DNA from: an uncultured Gemmatimonadales bacterium
GTDB taxonomy: Bacteria > Gemmatimonadota > Gemmatimonadetes > Palauibacterales > Palauibacteraceae
DNA: 36,074 nucleotides
NCBI GenBank assembly: GCA_947259585.1
Contig: CAMYMV010000007.1
Span: 11,749 to 47,822 of the forward strand
Direction: 5' to 3'
In this document: piece after piece, positions 1 to 7,487 of the stretch
How the letters are laid out: every line of letters begins with the position of its first letter
Numbering within the stretch: position 1 is the stretch's first letter
Program-made: the position numbers and the translations under genes
The notes under the pieces: generated by a model
Database searches by the model: none
What the model was told of the DNA's origin: nothing
Seen by the model: the letters and a program-made list of their open reading frames with translations, nothing else

Positions 1-225
1 GTGATCGACATGAACGCCGTGAACGGCAACATCGACCTGGACATCCCCGCGAGCACGTCGGCCACTTTTTCCGCCAGATTGGCCAACGGGGATATCACCA
101 CCTCGGGTCTCTCCCTCGACAACGCGCAGACCACTCCGGTCTCGCTCACCGGAGTCCTGGGGGATGGAGATGGTGAGATCGACATCGAGACGGTGAACGG
201 AAACATCGCGGCCCGGGGCTTCTAG
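1..225 (+). CDS. DUF4097-like beta-strand repeat protein, C-terminal fragment
   Basis: The reading frame is open at the left edge, so the GTG at base 1 is probably an internal valine and only the last 74 residues are visible. They contain repeated short motifs of the type NGNI and NGDI (VNGNIDLD, ANGDITTSG, TVNGNIAARG) spaced by alternating hydrophobic and polar residues. This is the look of the parallel beta-helix repeats of the DUF4097 (putative adhesin) family, which are usually exported or membrane-attached and often sit near anti-sigma or zinc-finger genes. No function can be assigned from the fragment. The next gene starts 21 bases downstream on the same strand and could be co-transcribed. 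Confidence 0.6.
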   Translation: MIDMNAVNGNIDLDIPASTSATFSARLANGDITTSGLSLDNAQTTPVSLTGVLGDGDGEIDIETVNGNIAARGF

Positions 226-245
226 CCCGGAGTCGCCTGCCCCGA

Positions 246-854
246 ATGCTCTCCGCCACCTCGACGGATCTGGCGAGCTGCCCTCGCTGCTCCGGCCGCG
301 TGCAGCTTACGGTGGGGCGTTTCGCCCGGGATATCGCCGGCACGCGCTTCGCCGCGTTCCTCGTCCACCACCTCGCCGTCTATCAGCGGGCCGAGATCCG
401 AGACGTCATCCGGGACATTCGTCCCGGTTTGCCCGAGCCGCTCGAGGGGGCCGTTGACGGCCTCGCGGTCGATCTCGCGAACCGGATCGAATCCGGGGAG
501 CTCGACGAGCGGGATACGGCGCACATCCTGGAGAGCGTCGTACGGGGTGCGGCGGTACTGGCCAAGCGATCGGGGATCTCGATCGGGGACGCCACGGCGC
601 TGGACTTCTTCGAGGCGACCGTTCTTGAGACCGCGCTCCTGGTCGATGAGAAGCCCGCCGTTCGAAATCGCCTGCTCGCGGCTGAGCGAGGCTGGCTGGC
701 CCGCTACTGGTGGGCCGGGTTGTCCGGTGCCGCCGGGTTGCTGCTGCTGCTCTGGCAGCCCGTCTGGCTGCCGCAGATCGTCGGCTGGACGCTCCTCGGG
801 CTGGCGTTCCTTCCGCCCGTGGCGAGCTGGATCCGCGAGAAAGCGGAGGCCTGA
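246..854 (+). CDS. Hypothetical protein with C-terminal membrane hairpin
   Basis: Unrecognised protein of about 200 residues. The first two thirds look soluble and helical with many acidic residues. The C-terminal 60 residues hold two hydrophobic segments (about 155-175 and 179-195) separated by a short tryptophan- and proline-containing loop, so it is probably a tail-anchored hairpin protein with its N-terminus in the cytoplasm. A CPRC pair lies at residues 12-15. No Shine-Dalgarno is evident before the ATG at 246. A GTG near base 312, preceded by GGTGGGG-like sequence, is an alternative start and would remove the CPRC pair. It follows the DUF4097-like fragment closely and converges with the beta-CASP gene. 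Coding status is likely; function is unknown. Confidence 0.55.
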   Translation: MLSATSTDLASCPRCSGRVQLTVGRFARDIAGTRFAAFLVHHLAVYQRAEIRDVIRDIRPGLPEPLEGAVDGLAVDLANRIESGELDERDTAHILESVVRGAAVLAKRSGISIGDATALDFFEATVLETALLVDEKPAVRNRLLAAERGWLARYWWAGLSGAAGLLLLLWQPVWLPQIVGWTLLGLAFLPPVASWIREKAEA

Positions 855-887
855 GGCACTCGAGGGCGATTCGTTGGCAAGGAGGCC

Positions 888-2243
888 TCAGCTCGCCAGC
901 TCGATGGTCTCCCTGTAGTCGGGGATCCGGGTCTCGATCCCGGACTTGGTGACCGCGGCGGCGAGCGATTCGAGGGCCGGCTCTTCTCCGTGCACGAGAC
1001 AGATTCCCCGTGGGCGTCCCTCCATAGCTCCCAGCCACTCCAACAGACCGCTCCGGTCGGCGTGGGCCGAGAGCCCGTCCAGCTTCGCCACCTCGCATCG
1101 GATCGGTACCTGGCGGCCGTGTATCCTGAGGCTATCGTCCCCCCGAAGTAGCGCGGCGCCGCGCGTCCCCGGGGCCTGGAAGCCGGTCAGCAGGATGGTG
1201 TTTCGGTGGTCATCGCCGAACGCCCGCAGGTGATGGAGGATCCGGCCTCCGCTCAGCATGCCCGCGCCGGCCACCACGATGAAGGGGCCGTGTCGCCGGT
1301 TCAGCGCCTTCGACTCGTCGACGCTTCTCACCAGACGCACCCTGCCGAAGGACTGATGGCACTCCTCGACGGTAAGCCGATGGTAGGCTTCGTGGCGCAC
1401 GTACAGCTTGGTGACGTCGATCGCCATCGGGCTGTTGAGGTAGACCGGCACCTCCGGCAGCCTTCCGCCGTCGATGAGCTGGTAGACGGCGTGCAGGATC
1501 GCCTGCGATCGCCCCAAGGCGAAGGCAGGGACCATCAGCACCCCTCCCCGGCCCAGGGTGCGGCGAGCGATCTCACCCAGGTTCTCCTCCAGATCGGCGT
1601 CGGGATGATCGCGGTTCCCGTACGTGCCCTCCATCACGACCCAATCCGCCCGGGGCGGGCTCGCCGGGGGTGGGATCAGCGGAGCGTCGTCGCGGCCGAG
1701 GTCGCCGGAGAAGAGGAACCTCGTGCCGCCCGATGTGATCGTCAGGCTGGCCGCGCCCAGGATGTGTCCGGCGGGCTCGAAGCGGAGCGTCCAGGACCCC
1801 ACCTCCTGGTCTGTGTGATACCCGACGGCCTCCAGCCGCTTCGCCACCCTCTTGGCGTCATCCTCCGTGTAGAGCGGCAGCGCCGGCCTGTGCTTGGAGA
1901 ATCCCTTCCGATTCGCGTACGCCGCGTCCTCCTCCTGCAGTCGCCCGCTGTCGGTCAGAAGGATAGGCACCAGATCCTGGCTCGGGGGCGTGCAGTAGAT
2001 CGGCCCCCTGAAACCATCCCGCACCAGAGCAGGCAGATAGCCGCTATGGTCGATGTGAGCGTGGGTCAGGACGACCGCATCGATCTCCGCCGGCTTCACC
2101 GGAAGGGACCGCCAGTTTCGCTCCCTCAGCTTCTTGAGTCCCTGAAAGAGGCCACAGTCCACGAGCACCCGCTGCTCGCCATCGCGCAGAAGGAACTTCG
2201 AGCCCGTGACGGTTCGGGCGGCGCCCAGAAAGGTGATCTCCAT
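888..2243 (-). CDS. MBL-fold/beta-CASP RNA-processing-type hydrolase
   Basis: A 451-residue metallo-beta-lactamase-fold protein with a beta-CASP insert and RMMBL tail, the architecture of CPSF73/Ysh1-type RNA nucleases. The zinc motif HxHxDH is at residues 61-66 (HAHIDH). The beta-CASP hallmarks EGTYGNRDH and GMLSGGRILHH follow, and the C-terminal GLSAHAD motif supplies the last metal ligands. Family members cut RNA or act as exonucleases; the substrate here is unknown. The frame is open further upstream, but I start at the ATG at 2243. The protein then begins directly with the first beta-strand (MEITFLG), a GGAAGG motif lies about 12 bases upstream, and only two bases separate it from the stop of the upstream serine hydrolase. 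The two genes probably form an operon. Confidence 0.88.
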   Translation of the reverse strand: MEITFLGAARTVTGSKFLLRDGEQRVLVDCGLFQGLKKLRERNWRSLPVKPAEIDAVVLTHAHIDHSGYLPALVRDGFRGPIYCTPPSQDLVPILLTDSGRLQEEDAAYANRKGFSKHRPALPLYTEDDAKRVAKRLEAVGYHTDQEVGSWTLRFEPAGHILGAASLTITSGGTRFLFSGDLGRDDAPLIPPPASPPRADWVVMEGTYGNRDHPDADLEENLGEIARRTLGRGGVLMVPAFALGRSQAILHAVYQLIDGGRLPEVPVYLNSPMAIDVTKLYVRHEAYHRLTVEECHQSFGRVRLVRSVDESKALNRRHGPFIVVAGAGMLSGGRILHHLRAFGDDHRNTILLTGFQAPGTRGAALLRGDDSLRIHGRQVPIRCEVAKLDGLSAHADRSGLLEWLGAMEGRPRGICLVHGEEPALESLAAAVTKSGIETRIPDYRETIELAS

Positions 2244-2245
2244 GA

Positions 2246-3337
2246 CTAGTTGGCGCCTTCCTTGAAGACGGTGGCAGGCTCGCCCCTGGCCAGGCTGATC
2301 AACTCGTCGCGGAAATCCCGCCACGTATCCTCGGCCGCCCGGACGGCACAGCTGGTGAAGAAGGTCATGTGGACGTCATGGTCTATCCAGCTGATCTGGA
2401 GGGTGTTGAACACCTCGTTCCCCCCTGCGTGGCCGAGCGCCCGGCCGCCGGCCGACCGCGATTCACCCGCGTCGAATGAGTAGTACTCTTCGAGGGCCTC
2501 CGGGCCGAGGATCTTCCCGTCGAAGAGCGCCTCGTACCAGCTCGCCATCTGCTCGGCCGTAGCGAGCATTCCTCCGTTCCCGCGGAGGTTCCAGGAGGGG
2601 CCGTCCTCCGCCCATGGATGGTCGAGCGGGGTCCCGAACCGAGTCCCGCTCGCCCAGTAACCTACCGCCAGGTCCGCCTTCTCCCACCCGGCCAACACGT
2701 ATCCGATGCCTTCCGCCTCCGCGGGTTCCAGCACCGCCTCGCGCACGTACGCTTCGTACGGTCGGCCCGAGACGTCCTCGATGACCATCGCCAGCAGGCT
2801 GTAGCCCGAGTTCGAGTAGCGCTCCTCCTCGCCGGGCGGTCCGAGGAGCGCGGCGTTCATCGCCTTCTCGAAGACCCACTCCCGTGAGACGACGTCGTAA
2901 TCGCCGCCGAAGATGTCACGCATCCCCGAAGTGTGGTTGAGGATCTCCATCAGAGTGATCCCGCTCTTGTCGGTGGGCACGTCGCCGAAGAAGGCGCCCA
3001 GGGTATCCGACGTGCTCAGAACACCCTCTTCTTCCAGCTTCAGGATCGCCACCGCCGTGATGGGCTTGACGAGGGACCCGATGTCGAAGCCCGTCGACGT
3101 CGTCATGGGCCGCTTCTCTTCTCGGTCCGAGAATCCGTACGCCGAGTGGAGCAGCACCTGATCCTGGCTGCGCAGCAGAACGACGCCGCACAGGCCCTCC
3201 GATTCGGCGGCCGTCAAAGCCCGGTCGATGGCCGTGACGCGCGGATCCACTTCCTTCACCTCCTGGGCGAAGAGAGGGCTGCAAGACAGAGCCAGGAGGG
3301 TTGCGCAAGCGGAAGCGGTGGGTATGAGAGGCGACAT
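2246..3337 (-). CDS. Secreted serine hydrolase, beta-lactamase (class C) fold
   Basis: A 363-residue exported protein of the beta-lactamase/penicillin-binding-protein-like family (PF00144). A signal peptide covers about residues 1-25 and ends in SPLFAQ. The catalytic set is present: SxxK at 88-91 (SLVK), YxN at 174-176 (YSN) and HAGG near the C-terminus in the KTG/HxG position. Members include D-aminopeptidases, esterases and class C-like enzymes, so the substrate cannot be told. The ATG at 3337 follows GAGGAAGG by about 8 bases. A weak promoter candidate is listed at 3419-3446. The downstream beta-CASP gene begins two bases after its stop. Confidence 0.85.
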   Translation of the reverse strand: MSPLIPTASACATLLALSCSPLFAQEVKEVDPRVTAIDRALTAAESEGLCGVVLLRSQDQVLLHSAYGFSDREEKRPMTTSTGFDIGSLVKPITAVAILKLEEEGVLSTSDTLGAFFGDVPTDKSGITLMEILNHTSGMRDIFGGDYDVVSREWVFEKAMNAALLGPPGEEERYSNSGYSLLAMVIEDVSGRPYEAYVREAVLEPAEAEGIGYVLAGWEKADLAVGYWASGTRFGTPLDHPWAEDGPSWNLRGNGGMLATAEQMASWYEALFDGKILGPEALEEYYSFDAGESRSAGGRALGHAGGNEVFNTLQISWIDHDVHMTFFTSCAVRAAEDTWRDFRDELISLARGEPATVFKEGAN

Positions 3338-3418
3338 TTTCGAGCCTTCCTCGATGTCTTCCTGGAAAGGTCAAGGCCGACGTTTTCCAGCTGGCAAACC
3401 GGAGACGAAAACGTTAGA

Positions 3419-3446
3419 ATACTATCGTCTGGTCGAAAGCAGTAAA
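3419..3446 (-). promoter_or_regulatory. Possible promoter of the serine hydrolase operon
   Basis: On the reverse strand a TTTACT hexamer (3446-3441) is followed after 16 bases by TAGTAT (3424-3419). Each matches four of six consensus positions. It would give a leader of about 75 bases before the start at 3337. This is a weak match in a spacer that has no other obvious candidate. Confidence 0.28.
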
Positions 3447-3532
3447 GCAGTATCGGCCGGCCGGCGTGGATTTGAATCCGCAGCTTGAAGGCGCGCCGGT
3501 CCCGAGAGACGAACCTTCTAAGAAAGCGGTGG

Positions 3533-3566
3533 AGGGCCTGCCCTGCGAAGTTCGCCGGCAGGCCCT
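3533..3566. other. Strong 10-bp hairpin in spacer
   Basis: AGGGCCTGCC (3533-3542) pairs perfectly with GGCAGGCCCT (3557-3566). The 14-base interval contains a further small GCGA/TCGC helix. Only three T follow on the forward strand, so it is at best a poor intrinsic terminator. It lies in the 553-base gene-free stretch 3338-3890. Between 3447 and 3646 I see no gene and only this hairpin plus a smaller one around 3466-3481. Confidence 0.4.
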
Positions 3567-3646
3567 TTCGCATCACCGGGCCCTGGTCGTCCTGCACCTT
3601 CCGGAGGGCGCCGGGAGCTGATGGCACACCCGTCGCCGGCCCCCCA

Positions 3647-3676
3647 TTGACGAAAACCCTTGTATTTGAGTAGATT
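3647..3676 (+). promoter_or_regulatory. Promoter of the cold-shock leader
   Basis: TTGACG (3647-3652) is separated by 18 bases from TAGATT (3671-3676), a good match to a housekeeping-type promoter, in a locally AT-rich stretch. Transcription would start near 3683. The transcript meets an intrinsic terminator about 30 bases later and, if it reads through, continues into the cold-shock gene at 3891. Confidence 0.55.
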
Positions 3677-3709
3677 ATTCAGCGTGTACGGCAAGCTCGA
3701 CAAATAAGT

Positions 3710-3745
3710 GGGACCGAGCACCGCCTCGGAACCCGCTTTTTTTTT
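3710..3745 (+). terminator. Intrinsic terminator inside the cold-shock leader
   Basis: GGG-A-CCGAG (3710-3718), a six-base loop, then CTCGG-AA-CCC (3725-3734) form a helix with a small internal loop, followed by GC and nine consecutive T (3737-3745). This is a textbook rho-independent terminator. It sits about 30 bases after the predicted start at 3683 and 145 bases before the cold-shock start codon. It would therefore release an RNA of about 60 bases or act as an attenuator. Confidence 0.75.
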
Positions 3746-3748
3746 GGG

Positions 3749-3824
3749 CAAACCGGCACCAGGCTCACGGCCGATCGAACGGCCGGGCCTGACAGATCGA
3801 TGCGGCGAAAGCCGCAAACGCACG
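3749..3824 (+). other. Hairpin cluster in the middle of the cold-shock leader
   Basis: After the terminator the leader can form CAGGC...GCCTG enclosing CGGCCG-loop-CGGCCG, then GCGGC-GAAA-GCCGC, a five-pair stem closed by a GNRA tetraloop around 3799-3812. No open frame of note lies here. The cluster suggests a structured 5' untranslated region but does not match a riboswitch consensus I know. Confidence 0.45.
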
Positions 3825-3848
3825 TGTTCGGTAGTGACGGCAAGACCC

Positions 3849-3886
3849 GTACTCCCGACACACACCACCAGCAACATCGGGAGTAC
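3849..3886 (+). promoter_or_regulatory. Hairpin sequestering the cold-shock gene's ribosome site
   Basis: GTACTCCCGA (3849-3858) and TCGGGAGTAC (3877-3886) are perfect reverse complements around an 18-base CA-rich loop. The right arm contains the likely Shine-Dalgarno GGGAG (3879-3883), eight bases before the ATG at 3891. In the folded RNA the ribosome site is fully paired. This is the layout of a translational switch such as an RNA thermometer or a helix opened by an RNA chaperone. Confidence 0.7.
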
Positions 3887-3890
3887 ATCG

Positions 3891-4097
3891 ATGGCGAACA
3901 CAGGAACCGTAAAGTGGTTCAGTGACGAGAAGGGCTACGGATTCATCGAGCGTGAGAATGGTGAGGGCGATGTCTTCGTCCACCATTCGGCGATCCAGGG
4001 TGAGGGCTTCAAGACCCTCGCCGAGGGCCAGCGCGTCGAGTTCGAGGTCGTGCAGGGTCAGAAGGGCCCGGCGGCGGAGAACGTGAAGAAGGTCTGA
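3891..4097 (+). CDS. Cold-shock protein, CspA family
   Basis: A 68-residue single cold-shock domain. The N-terminal TGTVKWF strand, the RNP1-type KGYGFIE (14-20) and the RNP2-type DVFVHH (27-32) are all present, followed by the usual EGQRVEFEV and QKGPAAENV strands. Such proteins bind single-stranded RNA and DNA, melt RNA hairpins and act as antiterminators. Length is normal for the family. The frame is open upstream, but the ATG at 3891 is the family start. Its ribosome site is inside a perfect hairpin, and the transcript probably begins near 3683, giving a leader of about 208 bases with a terminator in it. Two hairpins follow the stop, the second a good terminator. The gene is monocistronic. 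Confidence 0.95.
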   Translation: MANTGTVKWFSDEKGYGFIERENGEGDVFVHHSAIQGEGFKTLAEGQRVEFEVVQGQKGPAAENVKKV

Positions 4098-4133
4098 AGC
4101 CCGGACCGAAACGTATAGGGTCCGGTAGGATCC

Positions 4134-4172
4134 GAAGGGGCCGCTCTCGACAGAGGGCGGCCTTCTTTTTTT
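4134..4172 (+). terminator. Terminator of the cold-shock gene
   Basis: GAAGG with GGCCGC pairs with GGCGGCC-TTC across a short CGAC-centred loop, followed by seven T (4166-4172). A smaller perfect hairpin, CCGGACC/GGTCCGG (4101-4107 and 4119-4125), lies between it and the stop codon. Confidence 0.8.
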
Positions 4173-4215
4173 GCCCTGGCGTCTGGCCGAGGAGATAGTC
4201 TGGCCGGATCTCCGC

Positions 4216-4326
4216 TCAGCTCAAGACGCTGACGATGAAGCTCATGCCACCGACGATCGCCAGTGCGACCAGCATCCCCACCACCACCATGACCACGGCG
4301 GCCTGTTGGCCGATGTCGCTCGACAT
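4216..4326 (-). CDS. Small single-pass membrane protein (36 residues)
   Basis: An ATG at 4326, preceded by GTGAGGGAGAG (GAGG about five bases upstream), opens a 36-codon frame. The product has a short polar N-terminus (MSSDIGQQ) followed by one long hydrophobic segment (about residues 9-33). It resembles the small auxiliary subunits that accompany transporters or respiratory complexes, but I recognise no specific family. It is too short for most gene finders. It lies between the cold-shock terminator and the terminator of the aminotransferase gene, so it is probably a separate unit; no convincing promoter was found. Confidence 0.5.
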   Translation of the reverse strand: MSSDIGQQAAVVMVVVGMLVALAIVGGMSFIVSVLS

Positions 4327-4415
4327 CTCTCCCTCACGGCGTTTGCGGCATGCCCCCTGCGCGGCCGCGATTCTCACGGCGTGGAGGCCTGATGCCCCGC
4401 TGGGTGCAGCGTAAC

Positions 4416-4465
4416 AAAAAAAACGGGCGCCTGCAATCGGGGTCACCCAGGGGAGGGATCGCCCG
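4416..4465 (-). terminator. Terminator of the class V aminotransferase gene
   Basis: On the reverse strand CGGGCG (4465-4460) pairs with CGCCCG (4429-4424) and is followed by eight T (run of A at 4416-4423 on the forward strand). The left arm lies in the last codons of the gene and the loop is long (30 bases), with some internal pairing. The T-run makes the call reasonable. Confidence 0.5.
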
Positions 4466-6203
4466 CGTCGGCCTCTCCCGGTAGGGGGAACCAACGGAGG
4501 TGCTCGAAGTCCCGGGTCACCTCCGGGAGCTCCCCTTTTCCGGCTCCGGGTGCCGCCGTTTCGAAGGTAAGGCGAGCCTCCTCGAGATACTCTCGCATGC
4601 GGCTGAGCGGCTCCTGGCGCCGGCGGTCCGCGTAGGCGAAGCCCCCGCCAGCGACGTCGACATCCGGGAGGCTGAGCGGCGGGTCCGCTACGCCTTGCCG
4701 GTGCTGCCAGAGGCCGGTCGCAGGGTCGAAGCGATACGCGTTCAGCAGCTTCCATCCGTGCGTGGCCACCAGGTGGACCGCTTCCAGGATGAAATCGCAG
4801 GCTTCGTCGGTGATGAAGTAGTTGAAGTTCACGCGGACCCAGCCAGGCTTGATCCCCTCGCAGCCGCGGCCGATCTCCCGCTCGAACTCGTGCGATGTGT
4901 CGAGGTCGATGCCGAGCAGGCTGTGGCCGTATGGTCCGGCGCATGAGCAGCCCCCGCGCGACTGGATGCCGAAGAGATCGTTGAGGAGGGCCACCACGAA
5001 GTTGTGGTGCAGGTACCGGCTTCCGTGCCGCACCACGAAGGAGACGATGCAGAGTCGCTCGTGCTCGTGGCTCCCGAGGATCTCGAGGTTCGGGTTCTTC
5101 TCCCACGACGCGATCGCCCGGCGGGTGAGGGTCTCCTCCTTCTCGCGGATCAACGCGGAGCCCACCGCTTCCTTGAGCTTGAAGACGAGCCCGGCCCGGA
5201 TCGACCCGATGATGTCGGGAGTTCCGCCCTCTTCCCGGTGCTCGGGATCCTCCAGGTACCGGTGGTTCTCCGGGTTCACGTACCAGACGGTTCCACCACC
5301 CGGCACCACGGGGACCGTGTTCTTGAGGAGCTCGCGCCGCGCCACGAGCACGCCGGGGGTGGCTGGTCCCCCGATCATCTTGTGGGGGGAGAGGAAGATC
5401 GCGTCCTTGTAGGCCTGATCGGCTCCCGCGCTCGGGGAGCCCATCCGGACGCGAACGTAGGGAGCTGCCGCCGCACAGTCCCAGAAAGAAAGCGCACCGT
5501 GCCGGTGGAGGAGCTTCGAGACGGCCTCGACATCGGAGAGGATTCCGGTCACGTTCGAGGCGGCCGAGAAGCTGCCGATCTTGAGCGGGCGATCGCTGTA
5601 GTCGAGGAGCGCCTCCTCCAGATGCTCCAGGTCGATGCCACCGTCCAGGTCCTCGTGGATCGTCACGACATCGGCGATCGACTCACGCCACGGGAGCTCG
5701 TTCGAGTGGTGCTCGTACGGTCCGATGAAGACGACCGGCCGTTCTTCTGGCGGAATCTGATCCAGAAGGTGGTAGCGTGCCGCCAAGTCGTTCGGCAGCC
5801 GGAGATTCAGGATCCCGATGATCTTGTCGATCGCTCCCGTTGAGCCGGAGCCGCAGAAGATCACGGCGTGCTCCTCGCCGGCCCCGACGCACCGCCGGAT
5901 GATCGCCCGTGCGTCTTCGCGGAATCGCGTCGTCTGGAGGCCGGTGCCCGAGCTCTCCGTGTGCGTGTTGGCGTAGAGGGGGAGCACCTGGTCCCGGATG
6001 AAGTCCTCGATGAACCCGAGAGAGCGCCCCGACGCCGTGTAGTCGGCGTAGGTGACCCGACGCGGGCCGTAGGGCCCGGGCACCGCCTCGTCCGCTCCGA
6101 TGAGCGAGGAGCGGATAAGCTCGATCAGCGCTTCGCCTGTCTGCGAGGGTAGCTCGGACACGTGCGCCAGGCTCCTGGAGGCGAGGGAGGTCCACTCCGA
6201 CAT
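4443..6203 (-). CDS. Class V aminotransferase, cysteine-desulfurase-like
   Basis: About 586 residues, PLP-dependent, fold type I. The Schiff-base lysine is in LSPHKMIGG (K275), and a pyrophosphate-binding GSGSTGAIDK lies near 118-127. In the region that carries the persulfide cysteine of cysteine desulfurases there is RGGCSCAGPYGH, with C419 and C421. Members of this subgroup are annotated as cysteine desulfurase, selenocysteine lyase or Moco-sulfurase-like; sulfur transfer is inferred, not shown. It is longer than SufS (about 410), with an extra C-terminal domain after residue 430. The start is the ATG at 6203 (MSEWTS); a GTG at 6239 in frame is the alternative, and neither has a strong Shine-Dalgarno. 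It is divergent from the ADP-ribosylglycohydrolase gene. Confidence 0.8.
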   Translation of the reverse strand: MSEWTSLASRSLAHVSELPSQTGEALIELIRSSLIGADEAVPGPYGPRRVTYADYTASGRSLGFIEDFIRDQVLPLYANTHTESSGTGLQTTRFREDARAIIRRCVGAGEEHAVIFCGSGSTGAIDKIIGILNLRLPNDLAARYHLLDQIPPEERPVVFIGPYEHHSNELPWRESIADVVTIHEDLDGGIDLEHLEEALLDYSDRPLKIGSFSAASNVTGILSDVEAVSKLLHRHGALSFWDCAAAAPYVRVRMGSPSAGADQAYKDAIFLSPHKMIGGPATPGVLVARRELLKNTVPVVPGGGTVWYVNPENHRYLEDPEHREEGGTPDIIGSIRAGLVFKLKEAVGSALIREKEETLTRRAIASWEKNPNLEILGSHEHERLCIVSFVVRHGSRYLHHNFVVALLNDLFGIQSRGGCSCAGPYGHSLLGIDLDTSHEFEREIGRGCEGIKPGWVRVNFNYFITDEACDFILEAVHLVATHGWKLLNAYRFDPATGLWQHRQGVADPPLSLPDVDVAGGGFAYADRRRQEPLSRMREYLEEARLTFETAAPGAGKGELPEVTRDFEHLRWFPLPGEADAGDPSPG

Positions 6204-6326
6204 GATCCGTTTCGACCAACGCCGCTGAGTATGGGGCACCCGGCGGCCTCATCCAAGAGGGTGCCGCGCTCGCCCACGGTGCGGGGACCCCTTCCAGTCG
6301 TGCGACCGGCGGTGCATCCTTACCGC

Positions 6327-7445
6327 ATGGAAACCTCCGCCGACGTCACTCGCTACGAGAGGATCCTCGGTTGCCTGCTGGGTGGAGCGGTCGGGGACGC
6401 CCTCGGCGCACCGATCGAGTTCCTCACGCTGGAGGACATCCTGGAGAAGCACGGTCCGGAAGGCGTTACCGGGTTCGAGGTCGCCTACGGTCGTCCAGGA
6501 GCCATCACGGATGACACTCAGATGACGTTGTTCACGGCAGAGGGCTTCCTGCGTGCGCAGAACCGTTACACCCGGACCGGATACTGCAAGCCTCGGGTCG
6601 TCATGCACCGCGCTTACCTTCGGTGGCTCCACACGCAGGGCGTGCCCGAGGACGAGCTCCTCGACGAGGAGCTCGGCTCGCCGCTCGACGGCTGGCTGGT
6701 GGAGGCTCCGGATCTCCACGCGCAGAGATCGCCAGGCAACACCTGCCTGCGGTCGCTGAAGAGCTGGAGATCTCAGGGTCTCGGCGAACCGGCGGGTAAC
6801 GGCAGCAAGGGATGCGGCGGCGTCATGCGGGTCTCGCCCGCCGGGCTGTTCGCGACGGATCCCTTCCGCTTCGGCTGCGAGACCGCCGCGCTGACGCACG
6901 GGCATCCGACGGGTCTGCTCGCGGCCGGGGCCTTCGCGATGGTGCTGAGCGAGGTCTTTCTGGGGAGGTCTCTGGAGGCGGCGATCCAGACGGCGCTCTG
7001 GATGACCCGAGGCGCGAGCGGGAGCGCGGAGACGACGGCGGCGATCGAAGCGGCGGTCGACGCGGCGGCCGCCACCCTGGAAGGCTCCGGGCCCGAGTCC
7101 TCGGCGGGTGCATCGTCTTCATCGGAGGCCGTCGCCCGCCTCGGAGAGGGGTGGGTGGCCGAGGAGGCTCTCTCGATCGCGCTCTACTGCGCTCTGACGG
7201 CCGCCGACTTCCGCTCCGGGGTCCTGGCCGCCGTGAACCACGGCGGGGACAGCGATTCCACGGGCGCCCTGACCGGAAGCCTGCTGGGCACCCTGCTGGG
7301 GGTATCGGCGATACCCGAAGAATGGCCGGCTGAGCTCGAGGCGCGGGACGTCATCGTCGCCGTGGCCGAGGACCTGGCGGCGCACTTCGCCGGCTATCCG
7401 AACGGCCGGGCCGTGCCGGACTACGAGCGCTATCCGCCTTCGTAG
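6327..7445 (+). CDS. ADP-ribosylglycohydrolase family protein
   Basis: A 372-residue protein of the DraG/ARH family, which removes ADP-ribose from proteins, nucleic acids or small molecules using two magnesium ions. Seen directly: the N-terminal LLGGAVGDALGAPIEF; the metal motif TDDTQM (D62, D63, T64); GSKGCGGVMRVSP in the middle; and the C-terminal NHGGDSDSTG with D308 and D310. The full set of metal ligands predicts an active enzyme. The frame extends upstream, but the ATG at 6327 begins close to the conserved first helix. The nearest genes are a divergent cysteine-desulfurase-like enzyme and a downstream lipoprotein. No ADP-ribosyltransferase partner is visible, so the target is unknown. 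Confidence 0.9.
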   Translation: METSADVTRYERILGCLLGGAVGDALGAPIEFLTLEDILEKHGPEGVTGFEVAYGRPGAITDDTQMTLFTAEGFLRAQNRYTRTGYCKPRVVMHRAYLRWLHTQGVPEDELLDEELGSPLDGWLVEAPDLHAQRSPGNTCLRSLKSWRSQGLGEPAGNGSKGCGGVMRVSPAGLFATDPFRFGCETAALTHGHPTGLLAAGAFAMVLSEVFLGRSLEAAIQTALWMTRGASGSAETTAAIEAAVDAAAATLEGSGPESSAGASSSSEAVARLGEGWVAEEALSIALYCALTAADFRSGVLAAVNHGGDSDSTGALTGSLLGTLLGVSAIPEEWPAELEARDVIVAVAEDLAAHFAGYPNGRAVPDYERYPPS

Positions 7446-7487
7446 GTCTAGCCGTAAGGTCTCGATGAGTCCGGGCATCCCGATGGT

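Noticed and set aside
846..891. CTGAGGC/GCCTCAG inverted repeat between two convergent genes as a terminator
   Set aside because: Only seven pairs with a 27-base loop and no T-run; it overlaps both stop codons.
1206..2249. 347-codon forward frame
   Set aside because: Antisense to the beta-CASP gene, which has all its zinc motifs on the other strand.
3462..3485. tRNA T-arm-like sequence GGATTTGAATCC
   Set aside because: It forms a small inverted repeat but there is no acceptor, D or anticodon arm at the right distances.
3746..3848. c-di-GMP (GEMM) riboswitch, suggested by GGGCAAACC and a GAAA-capped stem
   Set aside because: The order and the conserved GACGCAAAGCC and receptor segments are missing. 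The GAAA loop caps a simple hairpin.
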